Shown here: positions 1 to 35,650 of the stretch, piece after piece
Numbering within the stretch: the stretch's first letter is position 1
How the letters are laid out: every line of letters begins with the position of its first letter
Assembly: GCF_023856365.1 (NCBI RefSeq)
Contig: NC_064540.1
Span: 27,892,474 to 27,956,473, forward strand
DNA: 64,000 nt
Source of the DNA: Brienomyrus brachyistius
Lineage: Eukaryota; Chordata; Actinopteri; Osteoglossiformes; Mormyridae
Direction of reading: 5' to 3'
Notes under the pieces: model-generated
Seen by the model: the letters and a program-made list of their open reading frames with translations, nothing else
What the model was told of the DNA's origin: nothing
Databases searched by the model: none
Position numbers and translations under genes: made by a program

Positions 1-724
1 TTAAATTAAACTGAGATTTGTTCCTAGCCTTACAGACCCATGTTTTCATTGGTTTCATTTACACTTAGCACCTTCACAGTCACTTCGGGGGGAAATGTAG
101 CTGAGGCGCGGATTTGCGTTCATGTCGACCGAAGGTTGTAAAACCCATTCGCTCAGTTTCTGCGTTTAAAAGACATGCATGGGACGTGAGTCACATTTCA
201 GACCACATCACCAGCTAACACTGCCGCTTTAAAGCAAATTGTCCCATATGTTCCACCCTCGGCTTTTTACTAGAAGATCTGCCGTTAATTATGATGGAAA
301 ACGGGCTGGAGTGTAATAATGTATGCATGTCTGTTTAACAAGTGTCATCAGTCTTGCGATTATGGATATTGCTGTGTCGAGAGGAGGTCCCTCGTTTTTA
401 ACATTTCAGTATTTCAGAGTTTGCTAATTCTGATCTAATGTTACCATAAAGAACTCTTTAGGGTCTCTCATTTCTGTTCAGTCACTTCAGTGCTTGTCTC
501 TGAATACCCATTTTCTGTGGGATAGCAAAGAAGGCCCCCTTTTAAAAAGGGGGATTATATTATGAAGCAAAGGCAGAAGGACCCAAGATGACACCGTGAA
601 GTTGGGGGGGCAATGCTTATACTGCAGGCAGGTGTTTTATGTTGCATGAGTATAATTCTGTATTTCTTGCAAACAGGCTCACTTACAGGATCGTCTGATA
701 TTTTGCTTTTTAACCTGTTCATAG
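1..724 (+). other. sema3f intron, no recognisable exon
   Basis: This lies upstream of the first visible sema3f exon and ends in the acceptor ttcatag. I searched for the preceding Sema-domain exon (the segment before GECGNF) and saw no convincing one, so the intron extends beyond the window. Confidence 0.7.
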
Positions 725-23658
<22,934 letters not shown>

Positions 23659-25600
23659 GCCCCGGCACTTGAATGGGAAACGGGAAAGACTCAGAGGGAA
23701 CCCGAGGGAGCGAGAGAATAACATAAATAAACAGAAGCTCATTTTAACAAAAAAAAAATACACAGTATTTATTGTAGGTTGTACATAGTATCATTCTGTG
23801 GATTTCTTCGTACTTAAGTAGCCAGGACAGCTCTTTGTGTATAGGTATGTTCTGGGAAAATTATTAATTTTATTGTTATTATGAGACATCTTTATTTTAC
23901 ATCTTTTAAAGCATCGCCTGACAGCTGCAGCACTGTTACATTAAAAGGGTACACTGACCTTTACACTCATTTGCAGAAGAGTTTACCGAAATGAGTTGCT
24001 TGGAACAGGGAACAGAAATGGGAGGTCACGATACATATTTGCTGGAGTGCTGTCATGGAGTGATTCATTATCCGGAAAACCCCAGGGCTGTGGACGGTGA
24101 GAGGTACCCCGCCTGGACCAGGCAGAGACTGCGAGGTTGCGGGGGGTCAGCGGACCTGGCGAGCCAAGGGACTTCTGGTAGCAGAACAAACTCCATGTTT
24201 TTGTTTCAGCGTCTTAAACAGCAACCAAAATTCTACTGGGTTTACAGGTTTTAACTTTTTTTTTTCTCCTTCCACAAAATCGCCAGCATCTCCATCTCTT
24301 CTGCCTCCATTGTGCCTTTGCGTTTCGTCGTCCTTTGTGGAATTTGTTACTTTGACATTTGTGGACTCTGTCTCTTCGTGAACTGCAACGAATGCATCGC
24401 AACGCGTGTGTATATTTTTCCTGAATATTATACCTTTGAGACCAAGAGGGCTGCATTCAGTTTAGTGTCCTTCTCATATTTGTTAGATGGGGATCACATA
24501 AAAATGGTTGACAGGTAAACGGGACAAATAAAATGTGTGAAACATCAATCATTTGATTCGTAAACGTCGTAAAGTCAGTAAATAGGACTTGACCATTTAT
24601 GTTATGTTATGGCACAGTCTCCAGATGTTGTTTAAACAGCAGTCTTCAGTAACGATTCCTCCAGAGGAGAACATGCAAGTTTTTTAGTGCTTTGGAAATC
24701 AACACCATCGAACGGCAGAAATGACCTTATACCCGGGCTGATGGTGCACCTCTGGCAGCTGAGTGTGTGTTGTGCTGGTTACATTAGTAGGGTTATGTGC
24801 ACATAGTGGGGGCAGCACTTGATGTCCCAGAACACTTTGCACAGTACACCCCTTAAGTGCAATGAGAAAGGGACTACATATCCCATGATACCCCACAGGG
24901 GTGTGACCACAGTAAAATGTGGACCTTCTTCAGCCACTGGGCTGTCCCAGATGAGTGGTCTGGGCTGGGATAGCTCAGACATCTTCCAGATGCCATCTTC
25001 CATTTGCGCTTTGGTTTAATTCCTGGCTCCAAATGTGTCAATGTAGATACACACACACACACACACACACCGGACCGTCTCAGCAGACTGTGAAGTATAC
25101 CAAAACTGGCAAGCTGTCTTTGTTTTGTGCATGAGAAATGGATGTGTACTGTATTTTTAGCCAAACGAAAAGCTTGAGTTGTTTTTCATTTGACAACCGA
25201 ATAACAGAAATGGAACACATTGTTCCTTTAGATGACTCCAGACCCAAGGAACAAACATGAGGAGTGAAACGCACTTCAGAGGAGAGGCGCGAAGTGCCTC
25301 AGAGTGATGAGCAGCTCTATGTCACAGCTCAATTTCCACTTCGGTGCGGGACACCAGCAGTACCTGACTGCCCGCGCTGCACCTTCCTCCTCATGGTTGA
25401 ACAGGGACACTCCACATAAGGCTGTAAAATTTCTTGCCATTTTTAAGTGTGTATGTTTAAGGTTGTTTTTCAGTTGAATTGGTTCATTGAGAAAGAAAAC
25501 TATTGCTGAAAGCACAGGTGACGTTGTAAGACATGACTTCCTTTCTTTTCGATGTTGATGTTGCTGACTAATAAATTAAAGCTCTATATTTTATAAAAAT
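23659..25600 (+). other. sema3f: sema3f 3' UTR (likely extent)
   Basis: AATAAA signals occur at 23726-23731 (followed by an A-rich run), 24527-24532 and 25570-25575. The last is followed by a T/GT-rich stretch and is the best candidate distal site. No coding exon is recognisable here. A short (CA)n tract lies near 25051-25071. The end point is inferred from the signals only. Confidence 0.5.
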
Positions 25601-27433
25601 GTGTCCTACTCCGTTCCTTTGTGAACCATTTGGCAGTCAGTCTGTCTGACGCTGGCCAGCTGCTGTTCCCACAATACACTGGTTCTGGCTCGAGTTTCTT
25701 AGGTGTTCAAAATACCGAACTGGACAGTGTTTCAGTCCTGTCATTAGTCACATAGCAAAGGAAAAGCATACAAATTAGATGGCTGGTCACCACAATGTCG
25801 CCGAGCCTCACAGCACAAAGCCTGCTCTGCATCTGTTACTCGTCATTAATACTACCAAACACAGTTACTTAAAATGACACAGAAAAGTAAAACATACAAA
25901 AATGATACATTAGTGTTTTATTCACACAGCAGTTTTCCAGTATACCATGCAATGTGTATGGTAAGTAAGAATAAAACAAGGCTTTAATGTGGGTGGGACC
26001 ATCGTATGCTGTCAGTATCAGGCATAATACACATTCCACTGTGTTCAAATAAACTGACACAGCAATAATGCACACTGGGTTTGATCATTGCTCACAATAT
26101 ATCGTATCCTTTTTACACACCTAATGCTGCTCTACCGTTTCTCATTTTATACACCGCGAACCAGGTCACTTTCAAGGAAGGAACACTGCACCACCCCTGC
26201 TTCTGTCCCAGACATTCAATGGAAATCAAGGCCATGCTGTTTAGGTCACTCTCCCTGGCATTGGTGCATCACAGTCACACTTATGGCCTTTTAAAAACAC
26301 CCAAAAATGAGCTTGTGTGACTCCCCGCTAAGAACCCCCACTAGTGACCTGATGACTACTGTTCAAGAAGGAGAAAGACAAAGGAAATAGAAAAACTGCT
26401 GGAAAAATGCTTTCAAATGACAAGTCTGTCTGTTCCTCCGGATCCTCAAAAACTCTACACCATAAAGCACACTGACAGATCTTCTTGTTCCTTGCTGGGG
26501 GGGGGGGGGCAGGGGTTACGCTTCTGCTCAGACCTTGACGTCATGCCATAATTCTTCCAGCTTACTGAAATTCAAACCACGACAAAAGACCCCATAACAG
26601 CCCATCTTGCTATCTAATCCAAGCGGATAAAAAAAAAAAAAAAAAACAGGCAGCCTGGACAACGTGGGTGTTTGGACCCAGCAGGACCAGCTCTTGAAGA
26701 CGTGAGTGATTCAGTGCCTGCCAGCCACTATGTCCCTACTGGTCCGCAACATTCATCTGGATGCCAGCCAAGCTCGACTGACTGCTGCAGCGTTTAGGCC
26801 ATCTAAAAAAAGATCACGTGTGGGAAAAGAAACTTTTCATCTTTTTTGTCTCTTCAAAAGAACCCGCAGTGGGACAGAGACTGTCCCATGGAAAAGCATG
26901 AGTCTGGCTGACATTTTTGCTCTCTACATCTTTGGGAAAAGACTATTTGACAGATTGAAGCTTCTAAAGATAATATCAGCAGACGAGACAGAAGAAAAGC
27001 CTTGGTTACATTCTACCGGCCACAGGAAGACGACGTCAGGCTTGGAACCTCGGTGAGTGAAGCCCACGGCACAAAGGCACCCAACCATTATCGGGACGCT
27101 GGATCATTAAGACTCTACATGCCCACACCCACGCAACAAGTGCCCAGACAGATGGAGCAGCCTGCTGTGGTCACAGACACACGTCTGAACGGTTAATCTG
27201 ATAACCGTATGGCCATGATGTCACCACATCTGTGGGTCTGGGCCGAACCATTTCATCCATCTTGTACATGAGAGATAGTTCTTATTTGCTCCTTAATAAT
27301 AAAATTCAATGAATTTTTCACTGTTTATTTGCATTACATATAAAAGGTAACTAAAGAGTAATTCAATTTGTACATTTATTTATTGATCCACATGCATGTT
27401 TAGTCATTGTATATCTTTATTTTCTATTATATA

Positions 27434-27765
27434 TATATAGCGGCGCGGTAACGCAAAGGTAAGTGCTGCTGCATCACAGCTAGAAGGTCCCGGGTTCGGC
27501 CCCGGGTCCTTTCACTGTGTGGGGTTCGCACACTCTCCCCGTGTTCACGTGGGTTTTCGCCCAGGGCTCTGGTTTCCTCCCACGGTCCAAAAGCATGCAG
27601 AATTGGTTGGTTGGGGTGTCTAAATTGTGCATGTGTTTGTGTGTGCCCTGTGGTGTGTTGGTGACTACGCAGGGTTGGTTCCTGCTGGTGCCCATTGTTC
27701 CCGGGATAGGCTCCCCCACGACCCCAGTTGGGATTAAGCGGTTTCAGAGGATGGATGGATGCGTG
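27434..27765 (+). mobile_element. tRNA-derived SINE
   Basis: This belongs to the same broad family as the copy at 2191-2555 but in + orientation. It has a degraded A box (gcgcggtaacgcaaagg), a clear B box (gggttcggcccc), the body (ccgtgttcacgtgggtttt, cctcccacggtccaaaag, gggataggctcccc) and a GGATGGATGG tail running into GT/AT simple repeats at 27765-27785. Confidence 0.8.
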
Positions 27766-28929
27766 TGTGTGTATGTGTATATATATCTTCTGAATTTTTT
27801 TTTGCTGCAATATAATTACCGTCTTTGAACTTTCACATTTTTATTTTTAACTGTATATTTGATTTGCTGAACTCAGGCCACCACCTGCACCCAAAGAAAC
27901 TCCTTGTACTTCTGTGTACTTGGCAAATAAAAGATTATGATTCTTGTTCTGTAACTGAGCCGAAGAAATATTTTCCTTTATTAAAAGGAGTCAAGTCTTT
28001 TAGCAGTTATAGGATGGTACGTATCAGTATTTTACAAACCAACAAACCAAATTTAGCCAAATTAAAGATATGACACTGATTCCCTCCTCCCAGCTTTGGA
28101 GATGAAGATGAACACTGTTAAATTTGGGTCAGTTCTGTGAGAGTGATGTGCACGCACCCCAGGACTAAAACTGACCTTAACCACAAAAAAACAGACCTCT
28201 GAAAAAAGACATCCATCATTACAGGCTCTACCTCAGCTTTGGGTAAGAATAAATATCCTCTGTCTCATAGCACAAAGCGGCTGGGCTAACAGGTGGAGCC
28301 ACTTCTCCCCATCCACCAAGAATGAACTATCAAATATGATTGTTTTCAAATTTGCTTAATTTCAAAATGGAGCACTCATAGTAGGATATGAGCACTTAGA
28401 TTATTATGAGGGCACCATAACTTACTGCTAAATTACGGTCATCCATACTTACTAGTAATAATAATGTATGAGACGGACAAATAGTACTACAATTACAACC
28501 TCAATTAGAAGCCAAGAATGCAGACCCAAACCAGGGTCAGGTGTAACAACAGAGCAATACTGCCATCTGTTGGATATTTAATGTATTGGCACTGCTGGGA
28601 AGAGGAGAGGAAACCTGTATGAAGACTGTTGGGATTGATAGGAAATGACCAAAGAGAAGGGGTACTGTCAGAGATTTTAGGCTTCATAAAATCATATTGG
28701 GCCTCCAATCCAGAGCAATCAAACTATTACAAATTTATTGGAATTGTCCTAATTCCCCGTCCCTTTAAAGCACCCGTGCCCAAGTGAACACAAACGAAAC
28801 CAAATACTGCAAGACGTTAGTCATGATCCAACCTATTGATTTATTTTTTTTTTTTATCTCATTCTTATGATCCATCTTATTCTGGTAATCACAGTGTATA
28901 TCAGCAGTTATTATGAAGGAAACACAAAT

Positions 28930-31135
28930 CCCTGACCAGGTTAACGTTTCAGTTATCGTAATGATGAATCTCTGACCAGGTCGCCGTTTCAGTTATCGTA
29001 ATGATGAATCTCTGAGCAGGTCAGCGTTTCAGTTATCGTGTAATGAATGATTTACTTGTGGCTTCTGACCGTGGCTGTGTATCTCTGTTAGTATTGCTAA
29101 ATTTAACTGCAGTGTTTGATACTGTGGACCATAATATCCTCTTGGACCGGTTAGAAGGTGTAGTTGGCATTACAGGGACAGCACTTTCTTGGTTCCGCTC
29201 ATATTTAACTGATTGCTATCAGTATGCCCATGTGAACAATGAATCATCCAAGGCCACAAAAGTTGAATATGGTGTCCCACAGGGATCAGTCCTGGACCCG
29301 CTACTGTTTACTCTATACATGCTACCTCTTGGTAACATTATTAGACAACATGGTATTGGGTTTCATTGTTATGCAGATGATACACATTATACATATCTGT
29401 TAACCCTGATGATACATCACTGCTATCTCTATTAGATATCCAGTGCTGGATGGCAAAAAATTTCCTTATGTTAAACACATATCATCTACGGAACATAGCC
29501 AGGCTTCGTAAGATTCTCTCACTTGATGATGCAGAAAAATTAATACATTCCTTTGTAAGTTCCAGACTGGATTACTGTAATGTCCTCCTATCGGGTTGCC
29601 CGTCTGGATCCTTGCATAAACTTCAGTTGGTACAGAATGCTGCAGCCAGAGTTCTAACAAACACTAAAAAATGTGATCGTATTACACCGGTCTTATCCTC
29701 TCTTCATTGGCTGCCAGTTAAGTCTTGAATTGACTATAAAATACTGCTATCAAGCTATAAAGCACTGAATGGCCTTGCACCAGAATACCTTAGTGACCTG
29801 CTGACCACATACAACCCTCCACGCTTGCTTCGCTCTCAAGCCATGGGATATCTGTTAGTGCCTAGGGTAGAAAGAGCTACGGCAGGCTGCAGAGCTTTCT
29901 CCTACAGAGCTCCTCAGCTGTGGAATGGTCTTCCACCGGATGTGCGGGTTTCAGGCTCACTCTCAATATTCAAGTCTAGACTAAAAACACACCTGTTTAG
30001 TTTAGCGTATAGGGACACTAGTTCTAGCTCTAGCTAACTCCCCAGTCCCAGTCAGACCTATAGTGTGAGATGTAGAGCTCGGTGGGGATTGGTGCCATTG
30101 GCTTTGGATAAACTGGACTGTCAGTGCGTCACTCTACCTTCACAATCCCTTGTGGAATTGGAGTGCTGACATTTCAAGGACTCCCCATGCCTGCATTCCC
30201 ACTTACCTCTCCCTCCTACTGATGCTGCCATAGCCATATCTGCCGGAGCTTGCACATTGCACTTCATATTGCACTCATCTAGCTGTTAGCACTGCCTATA
30301 GTCTCCTCTACTTTAACTAATTGTACATTTTATTTCCCATACTCCTCCTGGGGGGTGATGCCTGGAGACCTCAATCTACCAAGATGTCCAGCACACCCCG
30401 CTACATGTGACGTCGCCACTACCAATGACGTCCCTGCATCTAGCTCGCCGTACTGCCTATGTGATCTACATATTATGATTTGGACAGTGTGACTTGGCAC
30501 TTAGCCATCTCTCCTATTTGACTCTCCCTGCCGGCCCCTGGAGGATGGGCTCCCCCTTTGAGTCTGGTCCCTCCCAAGGTTTCTTCCTTCTTGGGAGTTT
30601 TTCCTTGCCAATGTCGCCTTTGGCTTACTCACTGGGGGCTTTGAGTGAGGATGCTGTAAAGTGCTTTGAGACGATGTAATGTCGTGAAACTGCGCTATAC
30701 AAAAATAAATTTGGTTGTTTGTCTGACCAGGTCGCCGTTTCAGTTATCGTAATGATGAATCTCTGACCCAGGTCGCCGTTTCAGTTATCGTAATGATGAA
30801 TCTCTGACCCAGGTCGCCGTTTCAGTTATCGTAATGATGAATCTCTGACCCAGGTCGCCGTTTCAGTTATCGTAATGATGAATCTCTGACCCAGGTCGCC
30901 GTTTCAGTTATCGTAATGATGAATCTCTGACCCAGGTCGCCGTTTCAGTTATCGTAATGATGAATCTCTGACCAGGTCGCCGTTTCAGTTATCGTAATGA
31001 TGAATCTCTGACCAGGTCGCCGTTTCAGTTATCGTAATGATGAATCTCTGACCAGGTCGCCGTTTCAGTTATCGTAATGATGAATCTCTGACCAGGTCGC
31101 CGTTTCAGTTATCGTAATGATGAATCTCTGACCCT
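28930..31135. repeat. 40-bp tandem array (about 3 + 10 copies) interrupted by an L2 LINE
   Basis: The unit reads ctgaccaggtcgccgtttca followed by gttatcgtaatgatgaatct. About 2.7 diverged copies lie at 28930-29040 and about 10 nearly identical copies at 30719-31135; some of the latter have an extra c (cccagg). The intervening 29041-30718 is L2 LINE sequence. Confidence 0.93.
29041..30718 (+). mobile_element. L2-clade LINE, 5' truncated, decayed RT and 3' UTR
   Basis: The sequence encodes RT motifs [33 protein letters not shown] and CYADDT. It then frame-shifts and continues with LIHSFVSSRLDYCNVLLSG and a C-terminal WNGLPPDVR. The 3' UTR ends tatacaaaaataaatttg, typical of fish L2. It starts abruptly at taatgaatgattt, equivalent to an internal point of the longer copy at 40960-44128. 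Confidence 0.9.
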
Positions 31136-32449
31136 TCTTTAGATACCCTGACATGTCTTTTTAAACCCTCCAGTTAAATGTGAATGTATAAGTTTAAGTC
31201 ATGAATAGCTTTTTATATTACATATGTTTGCCATCGGCCCCGTATCCATCCATCTTTCACTACGCTCCTGCCTGTTCTATACACTGGTGTCTTTTCTTCA
31301 CATGAGAGTTACTAACGGAATTTCATTGCAATTAGTTTTACAATGACAATAAAGTATCTCTTATAATAATCACATGTAAATCAGTATATTAGGACCGTAA
31401 TTATCAAATGTTGTTAAAATGATATGCTGTATTTAACACCACAATAATGAAATTTACAACAAGCAATAAGTTAGAAGGTAGCAGGGCTGTCACTGGAGCT
31501 CAGTCTATAGTGGCCTACATACCTCAGTCTGTAAGTTAGCCAGCTTTACAAATGTCGAAAACAGATGGCACACTGGTTCCCAGTCAGGGAGGCACTTTGA
31601 CTTTGAGGCGACACCCCGATAGACATCCAAAGTGTCATGTAAGGAAGAGGCGAGGTCACACAGACAAACCATCAGCTGTCACAGCAAAACGTCCAGCAAA
31701 GCTTTTGGGAACAGATCACCATACCAATTTCCAGCTCATCCAGGGTCTAGAGCTTCACTGAATACCTTTCAACCTAATGCCACTTTTTTTTTCCAAGAAA
31801 AAAAATCTGAGACCCCCCCCCATAAACTGACATAGTGCTAAGTCACCTGGAACAGAAAAGGCTGAGGACCTACCTTGAAATGGATTTAGGATGCAAAGGG
31901 CCACTATTTCATAAGTTCATAAGCCAAATCTGTTGAGCCAAACTGTAATTCTGATATATTTTTTCCTTCTTCTTTTGATAGTACTACCACTATTATGTGT
32001 GTGCTGCTGTATACAAGGAGGTCATTTCCATATTAGAGAAATCAGTAACAAATTTACAAAGCAGCACATTCAGCACCCAATAAAAATAATGTTCTACTGG
32101 TTGGCTTTGGTTTAAGAAAAAACCTGCACCCATACAACTGAAAACATATTAGCCAAAAAGGATTGAAAAGCTGCTTTGGATAAACATGAAAGAGGGTCTA
32201 ACAGGTAATTATGGAAGGTGATCTGTGTGATGTTACATTAATATCCATTCCTAGTCCTTTCCAGCAAGTTCAGGACATAACTGCAATCACTTCATAAATG
32301 TAATAATGTTATTCATCATATTTAATGTTTTATGGAGACCTTGTTACAACTTCCTAAAACACAGGATATTGGACCTAACGTGTTCCCAAAAGTCCATATA
32401 TAGAAGAAGTTGTTAAGAAGTTTAAAAGACAGTGAGAAGGAACAACTAC

Positions 32450-35400
32450 CCTCAACAACTGAAAATTTATTGAAGGTTCACCAATAAACATTCAGGAAAC
32501 ACAGACATGGGCAAAAAGCTGAATAAAAATATTTCCATATTTACAAAGTCTGCATCGAACGTCTCATGGTAGCACATGCAGCCATAAATGTACAGAGATA
32601 AGTTCCACTGGGGTCAAAGCCTCAGAATGTAAAACATATTGCTGGGGGGTAAACAAAACACTGAGTATGAGCTCAGACCAGATAACCCCGGTAACCGGAC
32701 CCCACAATACACATGATTATGGACGGAGGGCACACATGGTCCTGTTCACATGTGCAATCAGCACACGTTACAGGAACACACACATTCAGAAGCTTCGACA
32801 CTGCAGCATGTGATTGCTCTTTTCTGCAAGGCAAAACCAGAATATCCTTCATCACTACACGCGCAGTTCTCTTGATAAGTTTCCTCAAATGTCTTGAAAG
32901 ACTCCCAAACCCTGAAACCTCTATTACGTAGGGAACGTCGGCATGTCCAGATGTTTCGAAATGTAGTCATGCAAACCTTCCCTCCGATGTCAAGTAACAC
33001 TTGTTGCATTATCCTGCAGGCCCTTTTAGGAAATGAACAGGTCTCCAGAAGGTCACTGATCCAAAGCAATAGATGTGGATGAATAAAATGCAAAGTCAGC
33101 AGTCAGGTGTAATTACTTCTTTCAGCAGAAAGACCTTCTGTTTACCTTTCCAAAATGGAGGTCCACATACATCACCAAAAAGAAAATGCTTTAAATATCC
33201 GTAAATGCTAAAGTGCTGCCTGAACATAGCTGGCCATCTAAAAATCTGATGAAATACAGAGATGAAATTTCACGGATTAAGGGTGTAGACTGCCGATAGC
33301 TTGCTCTCTCACAGTTTCATCACAGATTCAAACACAACTCACACTATCAACTAAGGAGCTTGGATTCACTTTTGGAGGCATCCTGATATGACAATACTTT
33401 CTCATTAGAAGCCATTAAATGTTAAGAGAAAAAAAAAAAATCACAGGTTTTTTTGTTAAAACAAAGCACCTCTCCCGTAAGGTCCAATATACATTTTGGG
33501 GGGTGTAAGGTATTTGCATTCACCTGAGATTAATAAATATTAATGACAAATTAAAAGGGGAGAGGTTAGATTTTCTCAGGCAGTTAAATAGTACAGGTTA
33601 AGGGAAAGTCTTAGGAATGGTGGAGCCAAAAATTCAAGTTGGTTTTTGGTATAATGAAGTTCTTCAAATCATCACCATCATGTGAAAGACACTGGCCTTA
33701 ATTAAAATGCTGTAGTTTCAAATGTGCAATAAACAGTAGAATAAAAGGCAACCATAGTGACAGACATCACTATGCTCTGAGGTTACTTCTGAGGGAAACA
33801 GGGAGCTGTAATCCGGGAATCAACGTGGTTAAGAATAAAGGACATTGGTATTATAACAGATTCTATTTGCTCATAAAAGGCTTATCTGGAATGATTATCT
33901 GAAGTTAACGCCCTCTTCCCACCCCCAAGTACCTCTAATAATTAGTTTCCATGACCATCAATAGCCACTCAGATTTTCGTCAAGGTAAAACATTAACTTC
34001 TCGTCCTTTGGGCCAAAAGCGCTGGGAAAGAATCAAAGCACAATTCACTTCTGTGAAACATTAACTGGATCCAAGAGCCCATCAGGTGGGATAGCTTAGA
34101 AAGGGGCCACCAAAAACACCCTGGCAATCAGAAAGCCCCCCCCCCCCCCCCCACACGCCTGAGACACTTAACATCCACGTATAAAAGTTAACATGCCACA
34201 AATACTAAGAAAACAAAGGAAGCAGCTTCAAACTCCAGACCAAAAGCCCAATCTAGACATGATCTAGACCAGCGTTTCCCAACCTGGTCTTTGAGGACCC
34301 CAGAGAGTCTGCATTTCTGTTCCCTCTCAGCTGCCCCCCAGGTCTGGGTCGGGAAACACTGACCTAAACTAAACCCCTGAACTGAGACATGCACAGCAGT
34401 GACTCTCAGCATTTCACTCCAACTTGTGCTTTGTACCGATGAACATGCCTCTCTTTGTTAGTTTATAGTATTTACACAAGTAGATCAAGAAAAACAGTGA
34501 TACCCAGAAGAGTCACAACACATGTAGAGAGGGGCAGGAAGCATCTGCGGGGATGTTTTATGAATGACAGTGAAAGAGTCCATTTTAGAAAAAGCAGGGC
34601 CGTTGATCTGAAGTGTGCATGTATCTGTCTGTGTGTATCCAATATTTTACATAGTGTTCATGCTAATAAGGTAGCTTTGAGTCAAAGTTCTCGCTTTAAG
34701 TTACCTTTAAAGTTAAAGAAAAGTATTATCTTCATTATAGACATTTTATTCTGAGTTTAATAAAATTACGAAAAAAAAGTTGTACATAACAAAACAAATA
34801 AAAACTCCATCTGAAGCTCTCAAAAATTTTCCTTAGACAATCCCATCAATCTCCACATTTACATCCAAAAGACAGACAGACACAGACGCACCCCTACTCA
34901 GAACACTGTCTGCCCCCAGGGCTCTCATCTCACACAAGGCACTTTAGACTGAATCATTCTCAGACACGTACCACTCCAAGGTGACATCAAGTGCAACTTC
35001 GGTACCTCACATCTGTGTCTTAACATTTATAATTGTAGTCATACGAGTTTCACTTCACTAAAAATTGTAGGTGGACATTTCTCTTGGTAATTCGGCACGC
35101 TGGGTGAATTCGCTCAACAGTTTATCGTCATCATCCAAGGTGATAACTACAGCATATCCAGTGTGACTCAGGTAAAATGAGCTACAGAATTCATAACAAA
35201 AGGAGGCAGGACGAAACGCCGGCAGAGTGCCATCTGGCACCGCGTCACATGAGGAGTTGGACAGAAGCGGTCACACTGACCCTCAGTGCTGCCATGGAGC
35301 TGGCACAAACCTCACAGTCATTCTCAAAAGGCATGAGCAGGTCCTGCACCTGGTGCAGAAGTATGGAAACGGCCACAGGAAAAGGAGGTACACCTACAGT

Positions 35401-35650
35401 TTGGCAAATGGCAGGCGGGCTGCATGATGGGATGTCGGCCTAAGCTCCTCACGACCCTGTCTGCGCGAACAAGGCATTTCTCAAGATTATCTAAGCTGTA
35501 CTGGGAGACACAGACCATTAGCATCACAGGAGCTGGGTTCGAGCTCAAAAAGGCAGAGAGCGGAGGGCACTGTACAAAGAGAAAGTAAACTGGGGGAGCG
35601 ATGACAGATATGGTGGACAAGGCCTGGTGTGGGACTGAGAACAGGGGTCT
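32450..35650 (-). other. arl8b: arl8b 3' UTR (probable extent)
   Basis: This follows the TGA at 35653-35651. AATAAA on the - strand (TTTATT on +) occurs at 32466-32471 and there are others between, so the true end could be nearer. No coding exons are seen. It includes a small hAT-type MITE at 34270-34361 and a C-run near 34138-34153. The boundary is inferred. Confidence 0.4.
34270..34361. mobile_element. Short hAT-type MITE (CAG-TTCCCAA family)
   Basis: The ends cagcgtttcccaacc and gggtcgggaaacactg form terminal inverted repeats. They are flanked by atctagac and acctaaac, 8-bp direct repeats with two mismatches. A second member of the family lies at 36586-36690. Confidence 0.7.

Larger units (their letters stand above)
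25601..32450. other. Intergenic region between convergent sema3f and arl8b
   Basis: No exon-like structure stands out. It holds a G10 run near 26495, a tRNA-derived SINE (27434-27765), a 40-bp tandem array split by an L2 LINE (28930-31135), and otherwise AT-rich unremarkable sequence. The open frame at 26706-27056 shows no domain or homology that I recognise. Confidence 0.6.

Noticed and set aside
26706..27056. 116-residue frame in the sema3f-arl8b intergenic region
   Set aside because: No domain, splice structure or family resemblance that I can see; length is within chance expectation.
27434..27500. Possible tRNA gene
   Set aside because: The tRNA-like box sequences belong to a SINE head; no cloverleaf with matching acceptor stem can be formed from what is visible.
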